A stretch of DNA of 9,796 nt from an uncultured Bacillota bacterium (GTDB taxonomy: Bacteria; Bacillota; Clostridia; Peptostreptococcales; Anaerovoracaceae). Each line of letters opens with the position of its first letter. The stretch's first letter is position 1. Made by a program: the position numbers and the translations under genes. The notes under the pieces are model-generated. The model was not told the origin of the DNA. It made no database searches and worked only from the letters and a program-made list of their open reading frames with translations. Positions 1 to 5,895 of this stretch are shown piece by piece. The stretch lies in the NCBI GenBank assembly GCA_958448635.1, contig CAUDEQ010000072.1, positions 1 to 9,796 of the forward strand, read 5' to 3'.

Positions 1-31
1 GGCGGATTCGGGACTTTCACCCGTTAGAAAC

Positions 32-49
32 GTGCGCCGCCAGGCGCAC
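32..49 (+). other. Short GC-rich hairpin at left edge
   Basis: Positions 32-38 (GTGCGCC) pair perfectly with 43-49 (GGCGCAC) around the tetraloop GCCA. It follows a TAG at 25-27 and lies just before the terminator at 57-88. No T-run follows it directly, so it is not itself a classical terminator. It probably belongs to the 3' untranslated end of a + strand transcript that enters from outside the window. Confidence 0.45.
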
Positions 50-56
50 AACGAAT

Positions 57-88
57 AAAGCTCCGGAGTTTCCGGAGCTTTTTCTTTT
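57..88 (+). terminator. Rho-independent terminator, probably bidirectional
   Basis: An 11-bp perfect stem (57-67 with 71-81, core GCTCCGGA/TCCGGAGC) closes a 3-base loop, GTT. On the + strand it is followed by TTTTTCTTTT. This ends whatever + strand gene enters at the left edge. On the minus strand the same stem lies 14 bases past the tgt stop codon and is followed by TTTATT, so it can plausibly end the leftward ruvC-to-tgt transcription as well. Confidence 0.88.
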
Positions 89-94
89 CATATA

Positions 95-1213
95 TCAGAA
101 TTTCCCGTATGCGTCGTAAAATTCTTTTTTGTATTCGATAAATCTGTCCTCTTCTATGGATTTCCTGATGTTCTCCATGGTTTTCACGAGAAAATGAAGG
201 TTGTGGTTAGTCATCAGCATGGAGGACAATATCTCATCGGCCTTAAAGAGATGCCGCAGGTATGCTCTTGAGTAGTTCCTGCAGGTGTAGCAGTCACAGT
301 TGGGGTCGAGAGGAGTAAAATCCTTTTCGTATTTGGCGTTCTTGATATTTACCCTGCCCTGAGATGTCATGGCCATGCCATGCCTTGCTATTCTTGTGGG
401 AAGAACGCAGTCGAACATATCTATCCCACGCTCCACTCCCTCGAAAAGACAATCCGGGCTTCCCACGCCCATCAGGTATCTTGCCTTGTCTTTCGGCAGC
501 TCATCCACGCACTCGTCCATTATCTCGTACATAAGCTCCTTTGGCTCGCCTACGCTCAATCCACCTATGGCATATCCCGGAAGATCCAGATCAACTATCT
601 GTCTGGCGCTTTCCTTTCGAAGATCCACGTACATACCGCCCTGCATTATGCCGAAGAGAGACTGCTTCTCAGTATTCTTATGGTATTCCTTGCACCTTTT
701 GAGCCACCGTGTCGTCCGCTCCAGAGAATCCTTGACATATCGTCTGTCCGCAGGATAAGGCGCACATTCATCAAATGCCATGATTATGTCAGAGCCCAGA
801 GCGTTCTGCACCTCCATGGATTTCTCCGGAGACAGCATATGCTTCGAGCCGTCGATATGTGATCTGAACTCAACGCCCTCTTCCCTTATTTTTCTCATGG
901 CGCCCAGACTGAAGACCTGAAATCCGCCGCTGTCCGTCAGTATCGGCTTGTCCCAGTTCATAAACTTATGCAGCCCTCCTGCTGCCTTCACCACCTCGTG
1001 ACCCGGTCTCAGATAGAGATGGTATGTATTGGAAAGGATTATCTCCGCTCCCAGCTCTTTTACTTCCTCAGTCCTCATGGCCTTGACAGTGGCCGCCGTA
1101 CCCACCGGCATGAATACGGGCGTTTCTATGACGCCGTGAGGAGTCGTGACTCTCCCTCTTCTGGCCTTTGTTCTTTTATCCGTTTTTATCAGCTCATATG
1201 TTACTGCAGGCAT
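95..1213 (-). CDS. tgt: tRNA-guanine(34) transglycosylase (queuine tRNA-ribosyltransferase)
   Basis: Exchanges guanine for preQ1 at wobble position 34 of the GUN-anticodon tRNAs (Asp, Asn, His, Tyr), a cytosolic step of queuosine synthesis. At 372 aa it has normal bacterial Tgt length. The family hallmarks are visible: TDSGGFQVFSLG (D94, substrate-pocket Asp), FDEC near 147-150, GGLSVGEP at 217-224, and DCVLPTR with D268 as the expected nucleophile. The C-terminal zinc site is complete: C306, C308, C311 and H337. The ATG at 1213 is preceded by AAAGGAG five bases upstream, which fixes the start. It works directly after QueA's partner pathway step (QueA acts on the preQ1 that Tgt inserts), and queA lies just upstream on the same strand beyond the glycosylase gene. 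A promoter candidate at 1251-1278 could give it separate expression. Nothing is missing from the protein. Confidence 0.97.
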   Translation of the reverse strand: MPAVTYELIKTDKRTKARRGRVTTPHGVIETPVFMPVGTAATVKAMRTEEVKELGAEIILSNTYHLYLRPGHEVVKAAGGLHKFMNWDKPILTDSGGFQVFSLGAMRKIREEGVEFRSHIDGSKHMLSPEKSMEVQNALGSDIIMAFDECAPYPADRRYVKDSLERTTRWLKRCKEYHKNTEKQSLFGIMQGGMYVDLRKESARQIVDLDLPGYAIGGLSVGEPKELMYEIMDECVDELPKDKARYLMGVGSPDCLFEGVERGIDMFDCVLPTRIARHGMAMTSQGRVNIKNAKYEKDFTPLDPNCDCYTCRNYSRAYLRHLFKADEILSSMLMTNHNLHFLVKTMENIRKSIEEDRFIEYKKEFYDAYGKF

Positions 1214-1250
1214 GTTATCTCCTTTTATGCAAATTAAATCGGTACGTTTT

Positions 1251-1278
1251 ATAATACCACATTCGCCGATTTTTTCAA
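1251..1278 (-). promoter_or_regulatory. Candidate promoter for tgt
   Basis: On the minus strand TTGAAA (1278-1273) lies 16 bases before TATTAT (1256-1251), in the 78-base gap between the glycosylase gene and tgt. The predicted start is about 30 bases before the tgt ATG. The match is reasonable but the DNA is AT-rich, so it could be chance. tgt may also be read through from upstream. Confidence 0.4.
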
Positions 1279-1291
1279 TGAAAACTCTTCC

Positions 1292-1801
1292 TCATTCCAG
1301 ATAATCGAGAATTTTCATATAGCTGTCCTTAAGCTTTCCGTATGAGCAACCGCAGTTGGCCGGACTTGTGGAGGGCAGCCTTATTGCCGGCACTCCGCAT
1401 AAAGGATAGCACATTTTCCTGTATAGCTCATCTGCCTTAGTCCCCGTTGTGAAGATCGCCCTGATATCCGCCGCCTTCAATATCAGCTCCATGTCGTTGG
1501 CAACAGGGTTTCTGATGCTGGAATCGTCAGCTCCTCTTATCTCGCAGCTGTCAAGAACATCCCACAGCGCTATATGGTTTCTTGCCAGCATGCCCTTTCG
1601 CTCCTGGACAGTTTCCGGAAATTCCTCTCCCAACACATCTGACATCACCATCCAGAATCTGTTCCTCGGATGCCCGTAATAAAAGCCCTGCTCCCTGGAC
1701 TTGGGAGAAGGTATACTTCCCAGAATCAGCACCTTTGAAGATTTATCGTAAAAGGGGCCGAACTGATGCTCGACCCTGATCTGTTCCATGTTTTTATTCA
1801 T
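1292..1801 (-). CDS. DNA-deoxyinosine (hypoxanthine-DNA) glycosylase, UDG superfamily family 6
   Basis: Predicted base-excision repair enzyme that removes deaminated bases, chiefly hypoxanthine from deoxyinosine, and leaves an abasic site. From the chosen start it has 169 aa, normal for the family. Motif 1 reads ILGSIPSPKSREQGFYYGHP, then RNRFW (about residues 26-50). It is followed by ALWDVLDSCEIRGADDSSIRN (about 78-98, with one residue beyond a strict family match) and by motif 2, LPSTSPAN (142-149). This motif set separates it from Mug/TDG and from the classical Ung family. Start choice: the frame is open up to a GTG at 1831, but that codon has no ribosome binding site. The ATG at 1801 has GGAG nine bases upstream, and the ATG at 1789 is also possible. 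The gene sits between queA and tgt, an unusual place for a repair enzyme. It is 98 bases past the queA stop. Confidence 0.88.
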   Translation of the reverse strand: MNKNMEQIRVEHQFGPFYDKSSKVLILGSIPSPKSREQGFYYGHPRNRFWMVMSDVLGEEFPETVQERKGMLARNHIALWDVLDSCEIRGADDSSIRNPVANDMELILKAADIRAIFTTGTKADELYRKMCYPLCGVPAIRLPSTSPANCGCSYGKLKDSYMKILDYLE

Positions 1802-1899
1802 TGCCTTTGACTCCACTCTCATCTCCTTCACAATGCTCGCTTAAGCCGTGTTGCTCCCGGAAATTTCGTCGTATTTTTAATTATTCAGCTTAAGATCGC

Positions 1900-2970
1900 C
1901 TATTCTATGAACATGGCATCGCCGTAGCTGAAAAACCTGTATCTTTCCTTAATAGCCTCCTCATACACCTCAAGTATCCTTTCTCTGTCGTAAAGCGCCG
2001 ATATGAGCATCAGCAGCGTCGATTTGGGCAGGTGAAAATTGGTGATAAGGCTGTCTATTATCCTGAATTCGTATCCCGGATATATGAATATTCCCGTGCT
2101 GCCGCCGCCGGGCTTTACCTGCCAACAGCCTGCAGTCCCATCTTTTTTTACTGTTTTTTCATCGAAGTATGCGGCGCTTTCCACAGTCCTGGTCGAGGTG
2201 GTTCCTACGGAAATCACGCGGCGCCCTTCTCTTTTGGCTCTGTTGATGATCTCTGCCGCCTCTTCATCTATGAAATATTCCTCAAAATGCATGGAATGCT
2301 CTTCGATATTCTCGCATTTCACAGGGCGAAAGGTTCCTATGCCCACATGCAGCGTCACATACGCCAGCTCAACACCCTTGTCGGCTGCCCTTTCCAGAAG
2401 CTCATCGGTGAAGTGCAGACCTGCCGTTGGCGCTGCCACCGAGCCCTCCTCCCTGCAGTATACCGTCTGATACCTGTCTCTGTCCTCGTCCTCGCTGGCT
2501 CTTTCGATATACGGAGGCAGCGGCATGCTGCCCACCTCCTCAAGCCTTTCCATGAAGATGCCTTCATATATGAACTCCACTATTCTTGTACCGTCGTCTC
2601 CGTAATCTCTTACGACAGCCTTGAGAAGCGGCTCAGTACAAAATACGACGCTGTCGCCGGGCTTCAGTCTCTTTCCCGGCTTCACCATGGTCTCCCATAT
2701 ATCGCCTTCCATTCGCTTGATAAGCAGGAATTCTATCCTGGCTCCTGTTCCCTCTTTGACACCGAACAGTCTTGCCGGCAGCACCTTGGAGTTGTTCAGC
2801 ACCAGACAGTCACCCTCCTTAAGATGATCTATGATATCAAAAAAATGCTTATGCTCCAGACTGTGGTCGTCCCTGTGAACGATGAGAAGTCTGGAGCCGT
2901 CTCTTCTGTCGGCCGGCTTCTGAGCTATCAGCTCCTCCGGCAGGTTGTAATCAAATTCGTCAATTCTCAT
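1900..2970 (-). CDS. queA: S-adenosylmethionine:tRNA ribosyltransferase-isomerase
   Basis: Transfers and rearranges the ribosyl part of AdoMet onto preQ1 in tRNA, giving epoxyqueuosine, the penultimate step of queuosine synthesis. At 356 aa it is slightly longer than the usual 340 or so. Recognisable blocks are MRIDEFDYNLPEELIAQKPA at the N terminus, LVLNNSKVLPARL (56-68), PLPPYIER (150-157), EGSVAAPTAGLHFT (175-188), HVGIGTFRPV (208-217), SVGTTSTRTVES (254-265) and TNFHLPKSTLLMLISAL (310-326). The ATG at 2970 has AGAGGT upstream. It is 58 bases past the ruvB stop, and a perfect hairpin lies just before its ribosome binding site. I see no preQ1 riboswitch in this leader. The normal clostridial neighbour tgt is displaced by the inserted glycosylase gene. 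Confidence 0.97.
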   Translation of the reverse strand: MRIDEFDYNLPEELIAQKPADRRDGSRLLIVHRDDHSLEHKHFFDIIDHLKEGDCLVLNNSKVLPARLFGVKEGTGARIEFLLIKRMEGDIWETMVKPGKRLKPGDSVVFCTEPLLKAVVRDYGDDGTRIVEFIYEGIFMERLEEVGSMPLPPYIERASEDEDRDRYQTVYCREEGSVAAPTAGLHFTDELLERAADKGVELAYVTLHVGIGTFRPVKCENIEEHSMHFEEYFIDEEAAEIINRAKREGRRVISVGTTSTRTVESAAYFDEKTVKKDGTAGCWQVKPGGGSTGIFIYPGYEFRIIDSLITNFHLPKSTLLMLISALYDRERILEVYEEAIKERYRFFSYGDAMFIE

Positions 2971-2986
2971 AATTACCTCTTAATGC

Positions 2987-3009
2987 AAAGGGGCAGCCGA
3001 TGCCCCTTT
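2987..3009 (-). other. Perfect intercistronic hairpin between ruvB and queA
   Basis: AAAGGGGCA (2987-2995) and TGCCCCTTT (3001-3009) form a 9-bp perfect stem with a 5-base loop. On the coding (minus) strand no T-run follows: the next bases are GCATTAAGAGG, including the queA ribosome binding site. A classical terminator is therefore unlikely. It more plausibly stabilises an mRNA end, partly attenuates transcription, or affects queA translation. Confidence 0.6.
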
Positions 3010-3028
3010 AAGCTTTTATCCGTATGCC

Positions 3029-4078
3029 TTACTCGGCGTCGTTTTCGCCTATATCCATGGTCAGCTGATCCTCGCCGCCGTACTGGATGCCAAGATGCCT
3101 GTATGCCAGCTCGGACACAACCCTGCCCTTTGGAGTTCTGTGAAGAAATCCCTTCTGGATCAGATACGGCTCGTAGACATCCTCGATGGTTACCCTTTCC
3201 TCTCCTATGGAGGCTGCAATTGTATCTATTCCGACAGGACCTCCCTTGAACCTCTCTATGATGGTCTGCAGTATCTCTCTGTCCAGATTTTCCAGACCCA
3301 TGCCATCGACACCGAGAGCATCCAGAGCCTGATGTGTTATATCTATGTCTATGCTGCCGCTGCCCTTCACCTGTGAAAAATCTCTTACGCGTTTCAGCAT
3401 CCTGTTGGCGACTCTGGGCGTTCCTCTTGAGCGGCTTGCCATCTCGTACATGGATTCATCGTCTACAGCCACATTCAGTATCCCCGCAGACCTCTCTATG
3501 ATTTTTTTCAGCTCATCGGGAGTGTATATCTCGAACTTACAGCTTACGCCGAACCTGTCTCTTAGAGGAGCAGACAGGCTTCCCGCCCTGGTGGTGGCTC
3601 CTATCAGCGTGAATTTGGCTATATCCAACCTTATGGATCTGGCTGACGGACCCTTTCCTATGATGATATCAAGAGCAAAGTCCTCCATCGCTGAATACAG
3701 CACTTCTTCGACCGACCTGTTGAGCCTGTGTATCTCATCTATGAACAGCACGTCGTTATCATTGAGATTGGTAAGTATCGCAGCCAGATCGCCTGCACGC
3801 TCTATGGCAGGTCCTGAGGTTATCCTGATATCAACACCCATTTCATTGGCTATTATGCCCGCCAGCGTGGTTTTGCCCAGCCCCGGCGGACCGTAGAACA
3901 GCACATGATCAAGAGGCTCGCCTCTGAGCTTGGCGGCCTCTATGAATATCTTAAGATTGTCTGTAGCTTTTTTCTGCCCTATGTAATCTTCCAGAGACTG
4001 AGGTCTTAAGGTGTACTCCGTCCTTTCCTCGCCTCTTCCTATTTCGGCAGCTGTTATTCTTTCTTCGTAATCCATCAT
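3029..4078 (-). CDS. ruvB: Holliday junction branch migration ATPase RuvB
   Basis: Hexameric AAA+ motor that, with RuvA, drives branch migration of Holliday junctions during recombinational repair. It has 349 aa, as usual. Visible features are the conserved LRPQSLEDYIGQ segment near 25-35, Walker A GPPGLGKT (63-70), Walker B LFIDE (111-115), sensor 1 GATTRAG (160-166), the arginine-finger segment LRDRFG (172-177), sensor 2 RGTPRVANRML (218-228), and the C-terminal winged helix with EPYLIQKGFLHRTPKGR (303-319). Two consecutive ATGs (4078 and 4075) are possible starts. AAGGA lies 3-4 bases before the first and 6-7 before the second, so the second may be preferred. Unlike the tight ruvC-ruvA junction, 118 bases separate it from ruvA, and that gap holds tiny start-stop frames. 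Confidence 0.98.
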   Translation of the reverse strand: MMDYEERITAAEIGRGEERTEYTLRPQSLEDYIGQKKATDNLKIFIEAAKLRGEPLDHVLFYGPPGLGKTTLAGIIANEMGVDIRITSGPAIERAGDLAAILTNLNDNDVLFIDEIHRLNRSVEEVLYSAMEDFALDIIIGKGPSARSIRLDIAKFTLIGATTRAGSLSAPLRDRFGVSCKFEIYTPDELKKIIERSAGILNVAVDDESMYEMASRSRGTPRVANRMLKRVRDFSQVKGSGSIDIDITHQALDALGVDGMGLENLDREILQTIIERFKGGPVGIDTIAASIGEERVTIEDVYEPYLIQKGFLHRTPKGRVVSELAYRHLGIQYGGEDQLTMDIGENDAE

Positions 4079-4196
4079 CTATCCTTCACGACATATCCTG
4101 ATCCATCGCCTTTACATCATGAAGCCTCCGGTTCACGATGCGTTATGCATTTTAAATTATTTGCCTTGCTGAAGCCAGTAAAAGAGCTTACTCTAA

Positions 4197-4802
4197 TCAG
4201 AACAGCCTTTTCAGAGCCTGCCTGATATACTCCTCCGCACTGAGGTCCTCTTCCTTCACGGCCGACAAGGCCCCCACAGCTTCTCCTCTGGAATATCCCA
4301 GAGCAACCAGAGCGCTGATAGCCTCGGCACGTCCGCTTTCTCCCTCCCGGATTGCGGCTGCGCTTTCCTCAGGAAGACTGACATCGCCCTGAGGGCTTTC
4401 GGAAGAAAATTTATCCTTCAGCTCCAACACTATCCTTTCTGCAGTTTTCTTTCCAATTCCGTTGGCCTTTGTGAGAGTCTTGGCATCTTCAAACACTATC
4501 GCCTGCTGCATCTGCTCCAGCGTAAACGCCGAGAGTATGGATATGGCTGCCTTTGCACCCACTCCGCTGACGGTTATCAGCTTCCTGAAGGCCTCCAGTT
4601 CTCCCTTTCTGGAAAAGCCGTAGAGACTGACATCGTCCTCTCTCACCGTCATGGCTGTGTATACGGTTATCTCATCTCCCTCAGCCGCCATGTATGCACC
4701 TGAGTTGGCAGGCACGTATATCTCGTATCCCACGCCGTTGATATCTACTATTATATATCCGTTGCCCTTTTCTGCAAGGACTCCTCGTATAAATCCTATC
4801 AT
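4197..4802 (-). CDS. ruvA: Holliday junction branch migration complex subunit RuvA
   Basis: Tetrameric protein that binds the four-way junction, holds it in a square-planar form and loads RuvB. It has 201 aa, typical. The N-terminal OB fold begins MIGFIRGVL and carries the acidic pin segment REDDVSLYGF (54-63). Two helix-hairpin-helix motifs follow, SGVGAKAA (79-86) and NGIGKKTA (114-121). After a flexible linker (about 133-155) comes the small RuvB-binding domain, ALVALGYSRGEAVGAL (164-179). Its ATG overlaps the ruvC stop by four bases (ATGA), which implies translational coupling. Confidence 0.98.
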   Translation of the reverse strand: MIGFIRGVLAEKGNGYIIVDINGVGYEIYVPANSGAYMAAEGDEITVYTAMTVREDDVSLYGFSRKGELEAFRKLITVSGVGAKAAISILSAFTLEQMQQAIVFEDAKTLTKANGIGKKTAERIVLELKDKFSSESPQGDVSLPEESAAAIREGESGRAEAISALVALGYSRGEAVGALSAVKEEDLSAEEYIRQALKRLF

Positions 4803-5302
4803 CTCAGCCCCAGCTCCTTCAATCTCTTTCTCGTATCTGCCGAATGTCCGTGACAGATGGCAGCCGCCAACGCATCTGCCGTGTCATCGGGCTTCGGTAC
4901 TGATTTAAGGTTAAGTATGGTCTTCACCATCATCTGCACCTGATTCTTATCTGCACGACCGTAGCCCACCAGAGCCTGCTTTATCTGAAGAGGAGTGTAT
5001 TCCTCTATCTCTATGCCGCCCTTGACGCAGGCCAGCACCGCAACACCCCTTGCCTGACCCACCAGAATGGCTGTCTTGGCATTGGTATTGAAAAAAAGCT
5101 GCTCTATAGATGCCACATCGGGCTTCTCCTCCTCTATTATCTCCCTTAGAGAATCATAGAGGTACTCAAGCCTTTCTGTCGTCGGCATCTCGGCGTCAGT
5201 TGTTATGGCTCCGTAGCTGCATACCTTGAATTTATTTCCAATCTTTTCGACAACTCCATATCCGAGGATCGCATACCCCGGATCTATGCCTAAAATCTTC
5301 AT
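4799..5302 (-). CDS. ruvC: Crossover junction endodeoxyribonuclease RuvC
   Basis: Dimeric RNase H-fold nuclease that cuts Holliday junctions symmetrically and completes RuvAB-mediated resolution. From this start it has 167 aa. All four catalytic acids are present: D7 in GIDPG, E67 in SIEQLFF, and D140 and D143 in KPDDTADALA. The frame is open to an ATG at 5320. The start at 5302 is preferred because AAAGGAG sits five bases before it, the family begins MKILGIDPG, and the predicted transcript would begin too close to 5320 to use that codon. It is the first gene of the leftward block. Its promoter contains a LexA-box-like palindrome, so SOS control is likely. Confidence 0.97.
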   Translation of the reverse strand: MKILGIDPGYAILGYGVVEKIGNKFKVCSYGAITTDAEMPTTERLEYLYDSLREIIEEEKPDVASIEQLFFNTNAKTAILVGQARGVAVLACVKGGIEIEEYTPLQIKQALVGYGRADKNQVQMMVKTILNLKSVPKPDDTADALAAAICHGHSADTRKRLKELGLR

Positions 5303-5323
5303 ATTAGCTCCTTTTACCATGTA

Positions 5324-5352
5324 AGTATATCACACAAACGTATGTTTGTCTA
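5324..5352 (-). promoter_or_regulatory. Promoter of ruvC (ruvCAB)
   Basis: On the minus strand TAGACA (5352-5347) lies 17 bases before TATACT (5329-5324). Each hexamer is one base from the sigma-A consensus and the spacing is ideal. The predicted start falls near 5317, just ahead of the ruvC ribosome binding site at 5314-5308. The spacer is almost filled by the palindrome at 5335-5348. Confidence 0.72.
5335..5348. promoter_or_regulatory. Candidate LexA (DinR) operator, SOS box
   Basis: CAAACGTATGTTTG matches the Gram-positive LexA box form CGAACRNRYGTTYG at every position except G2, which is A. The symmetry extends one more base pair each side (ACAAAC/GTTTGT). It lies in the ruvC promoter spacer and overlaps the -35, so a bound repressor would block polymerase. 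It also ends four bases before the argR -35, so it could act on argR-recN too. Known biology supports this, since ruv genes and, in some bacteria, recN are SOS-induced. Confidence 0.6.
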
Positions 5353-5382
5353 TTGAAAAACTTATTCCGTATATGGTATAAT
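5353..5382 (+). promoter_or_regulatory. Promoter of argR-recN
   Basis: TTGAAA (5353-5358) is followed after 18 bases by TATAAT (5377-5382). A TG at 5374-5375, one base before the -10, makes an extended -10. This is the strongest sigma-A-type promoter in the window. It is back to back with the ruvC promoter, and the -35 hexamers are adjacent. Confidence 0.75.
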
Positions 5383-5390
5383 TATTCACA
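5373..5390. promoter_or_regulatory. Candidate ARG box over the argR -10
   Basis: ATGGTATAATTATTCACA matches the ArgR operator form WNTGAATWWWWATTCANW with two mismatches, both in the left half; the right half ATTCA is perfect. It covers the -10 of the argR promoter, where binding would give autorepression, as known for argR genes. The site is AT-rich, which raises the chance of a coincidental match. Confidence 0.42.
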
Positions 5391-5426
5391 ACGATATTTT
5401 AATGTCAGAAATCCGGGAGGATAGCT

Positions 5427-5879
5427 ATGCGTATTTCAAGGCAAAACAAAATACTCGAACTAATCGAAAACAACGAGATCGAAACACAGGATAAATTGGT
5501 ATCTATGCTGAAAGAACACGGATACGACGCAACTCAGGCGACCATATCCAGAGATATCAAGGAGCTTCAGCTCATAAAGACACTTTCGTCAACGGGCAGG
5601 TATAAATATGCAACTGCAGCAAGCCAGCAGGGTCTGATGACCGACAGGTTTTCCAACATTTTCAGAGAAACCGTCAAATCTGCTGCATATTCCGGCAATA
5701 TAGTTTTGCTTAAAACGTTATCAGGCTGTGCCAATGCTGCCGCAGAGGCTCTTGATTCACTTGGGCTGCCTCATGTGATAGGCTCGGTGGCAGGCGACAA
5801 CACCATAATGTTCGTCGTTGACGATCCTGAACATTCACCGGAGGTGGTAGAAACTCTCAACTCTATGTTAAAGAAATAA
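5427..5879 (+). CDS. argR: Arginine repressor ArgR
   Basis: Hexameric, arginine-responsive repressor of arginine synthesis (and often activator of arginine breakdown). It has 150 aa, full length. The N-terminal winged helix-turn-helix holds ATQATISRDIKELQLIK (35-51), the family's DNA-recognition signature. The C-terminal oligomerisation and arginine-binding domain holds GCANAAAEALDSLGLPHVIG (100-119) and VAGDNTIMFV (121-130). The pair of arginine-binding aspartates found in E. coli as GDDT is GDNT here (D124, N125), so one acidic ligand is changed to Asn. GGGAGGA lies six bases before the ATG. recN begins 16 bases after the stop, so the two genes are likely co-transcribed, a standard Firmicute pair. 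Confidence 0.96.
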   Translation: MRISRQNKILELIENNEIETQDKLVSMLKEHGYDATQATISRDIKELQLIKTLSSTGRYKYATAASQQGLMTDRFSNIFRETVKSAAYSGNIVLLKTLSGCANAAAEALDSLGLPHVIGSVAGDNTIMFVVDDPEHSPEVVETLNSMLKK

Positions 5880-5895
5880 AAATGAGGGACTATAC

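Noticed and set aside
1..58. Tail of a + strand gene at the left edge
   Set aside because: One frame ends at TAG 25-27 (tail GFGTFTR) and another at TAA 56-58 (tail SGLSPVRNVRRQAHNE). With so few codons I cannot decide which, if either, is real; the hairpin at 32-49 slightly favours the first.
2971..3028. preQ1 riboswitch before queA
   Set aside because: The only structure is a simple hairpin; the preQ1 aptamer's conserved loop and A-rich tail are absent.
2032..3249. Long open + strand frame opposite queA and ruvB
   Set aside because: It lies wholly antisense to two clearly identified genes, has no ribosome binding site, and its composition (rich in Cys, His, Leu, Arg and Ser) is that of a reverse-frame shadow.
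5303..5320. Upstream ATG for RuvC at 5320
   Set aside because: It lacks a ribosome binding site, adds residues unlike the family, and lies at the predicted transcription start.
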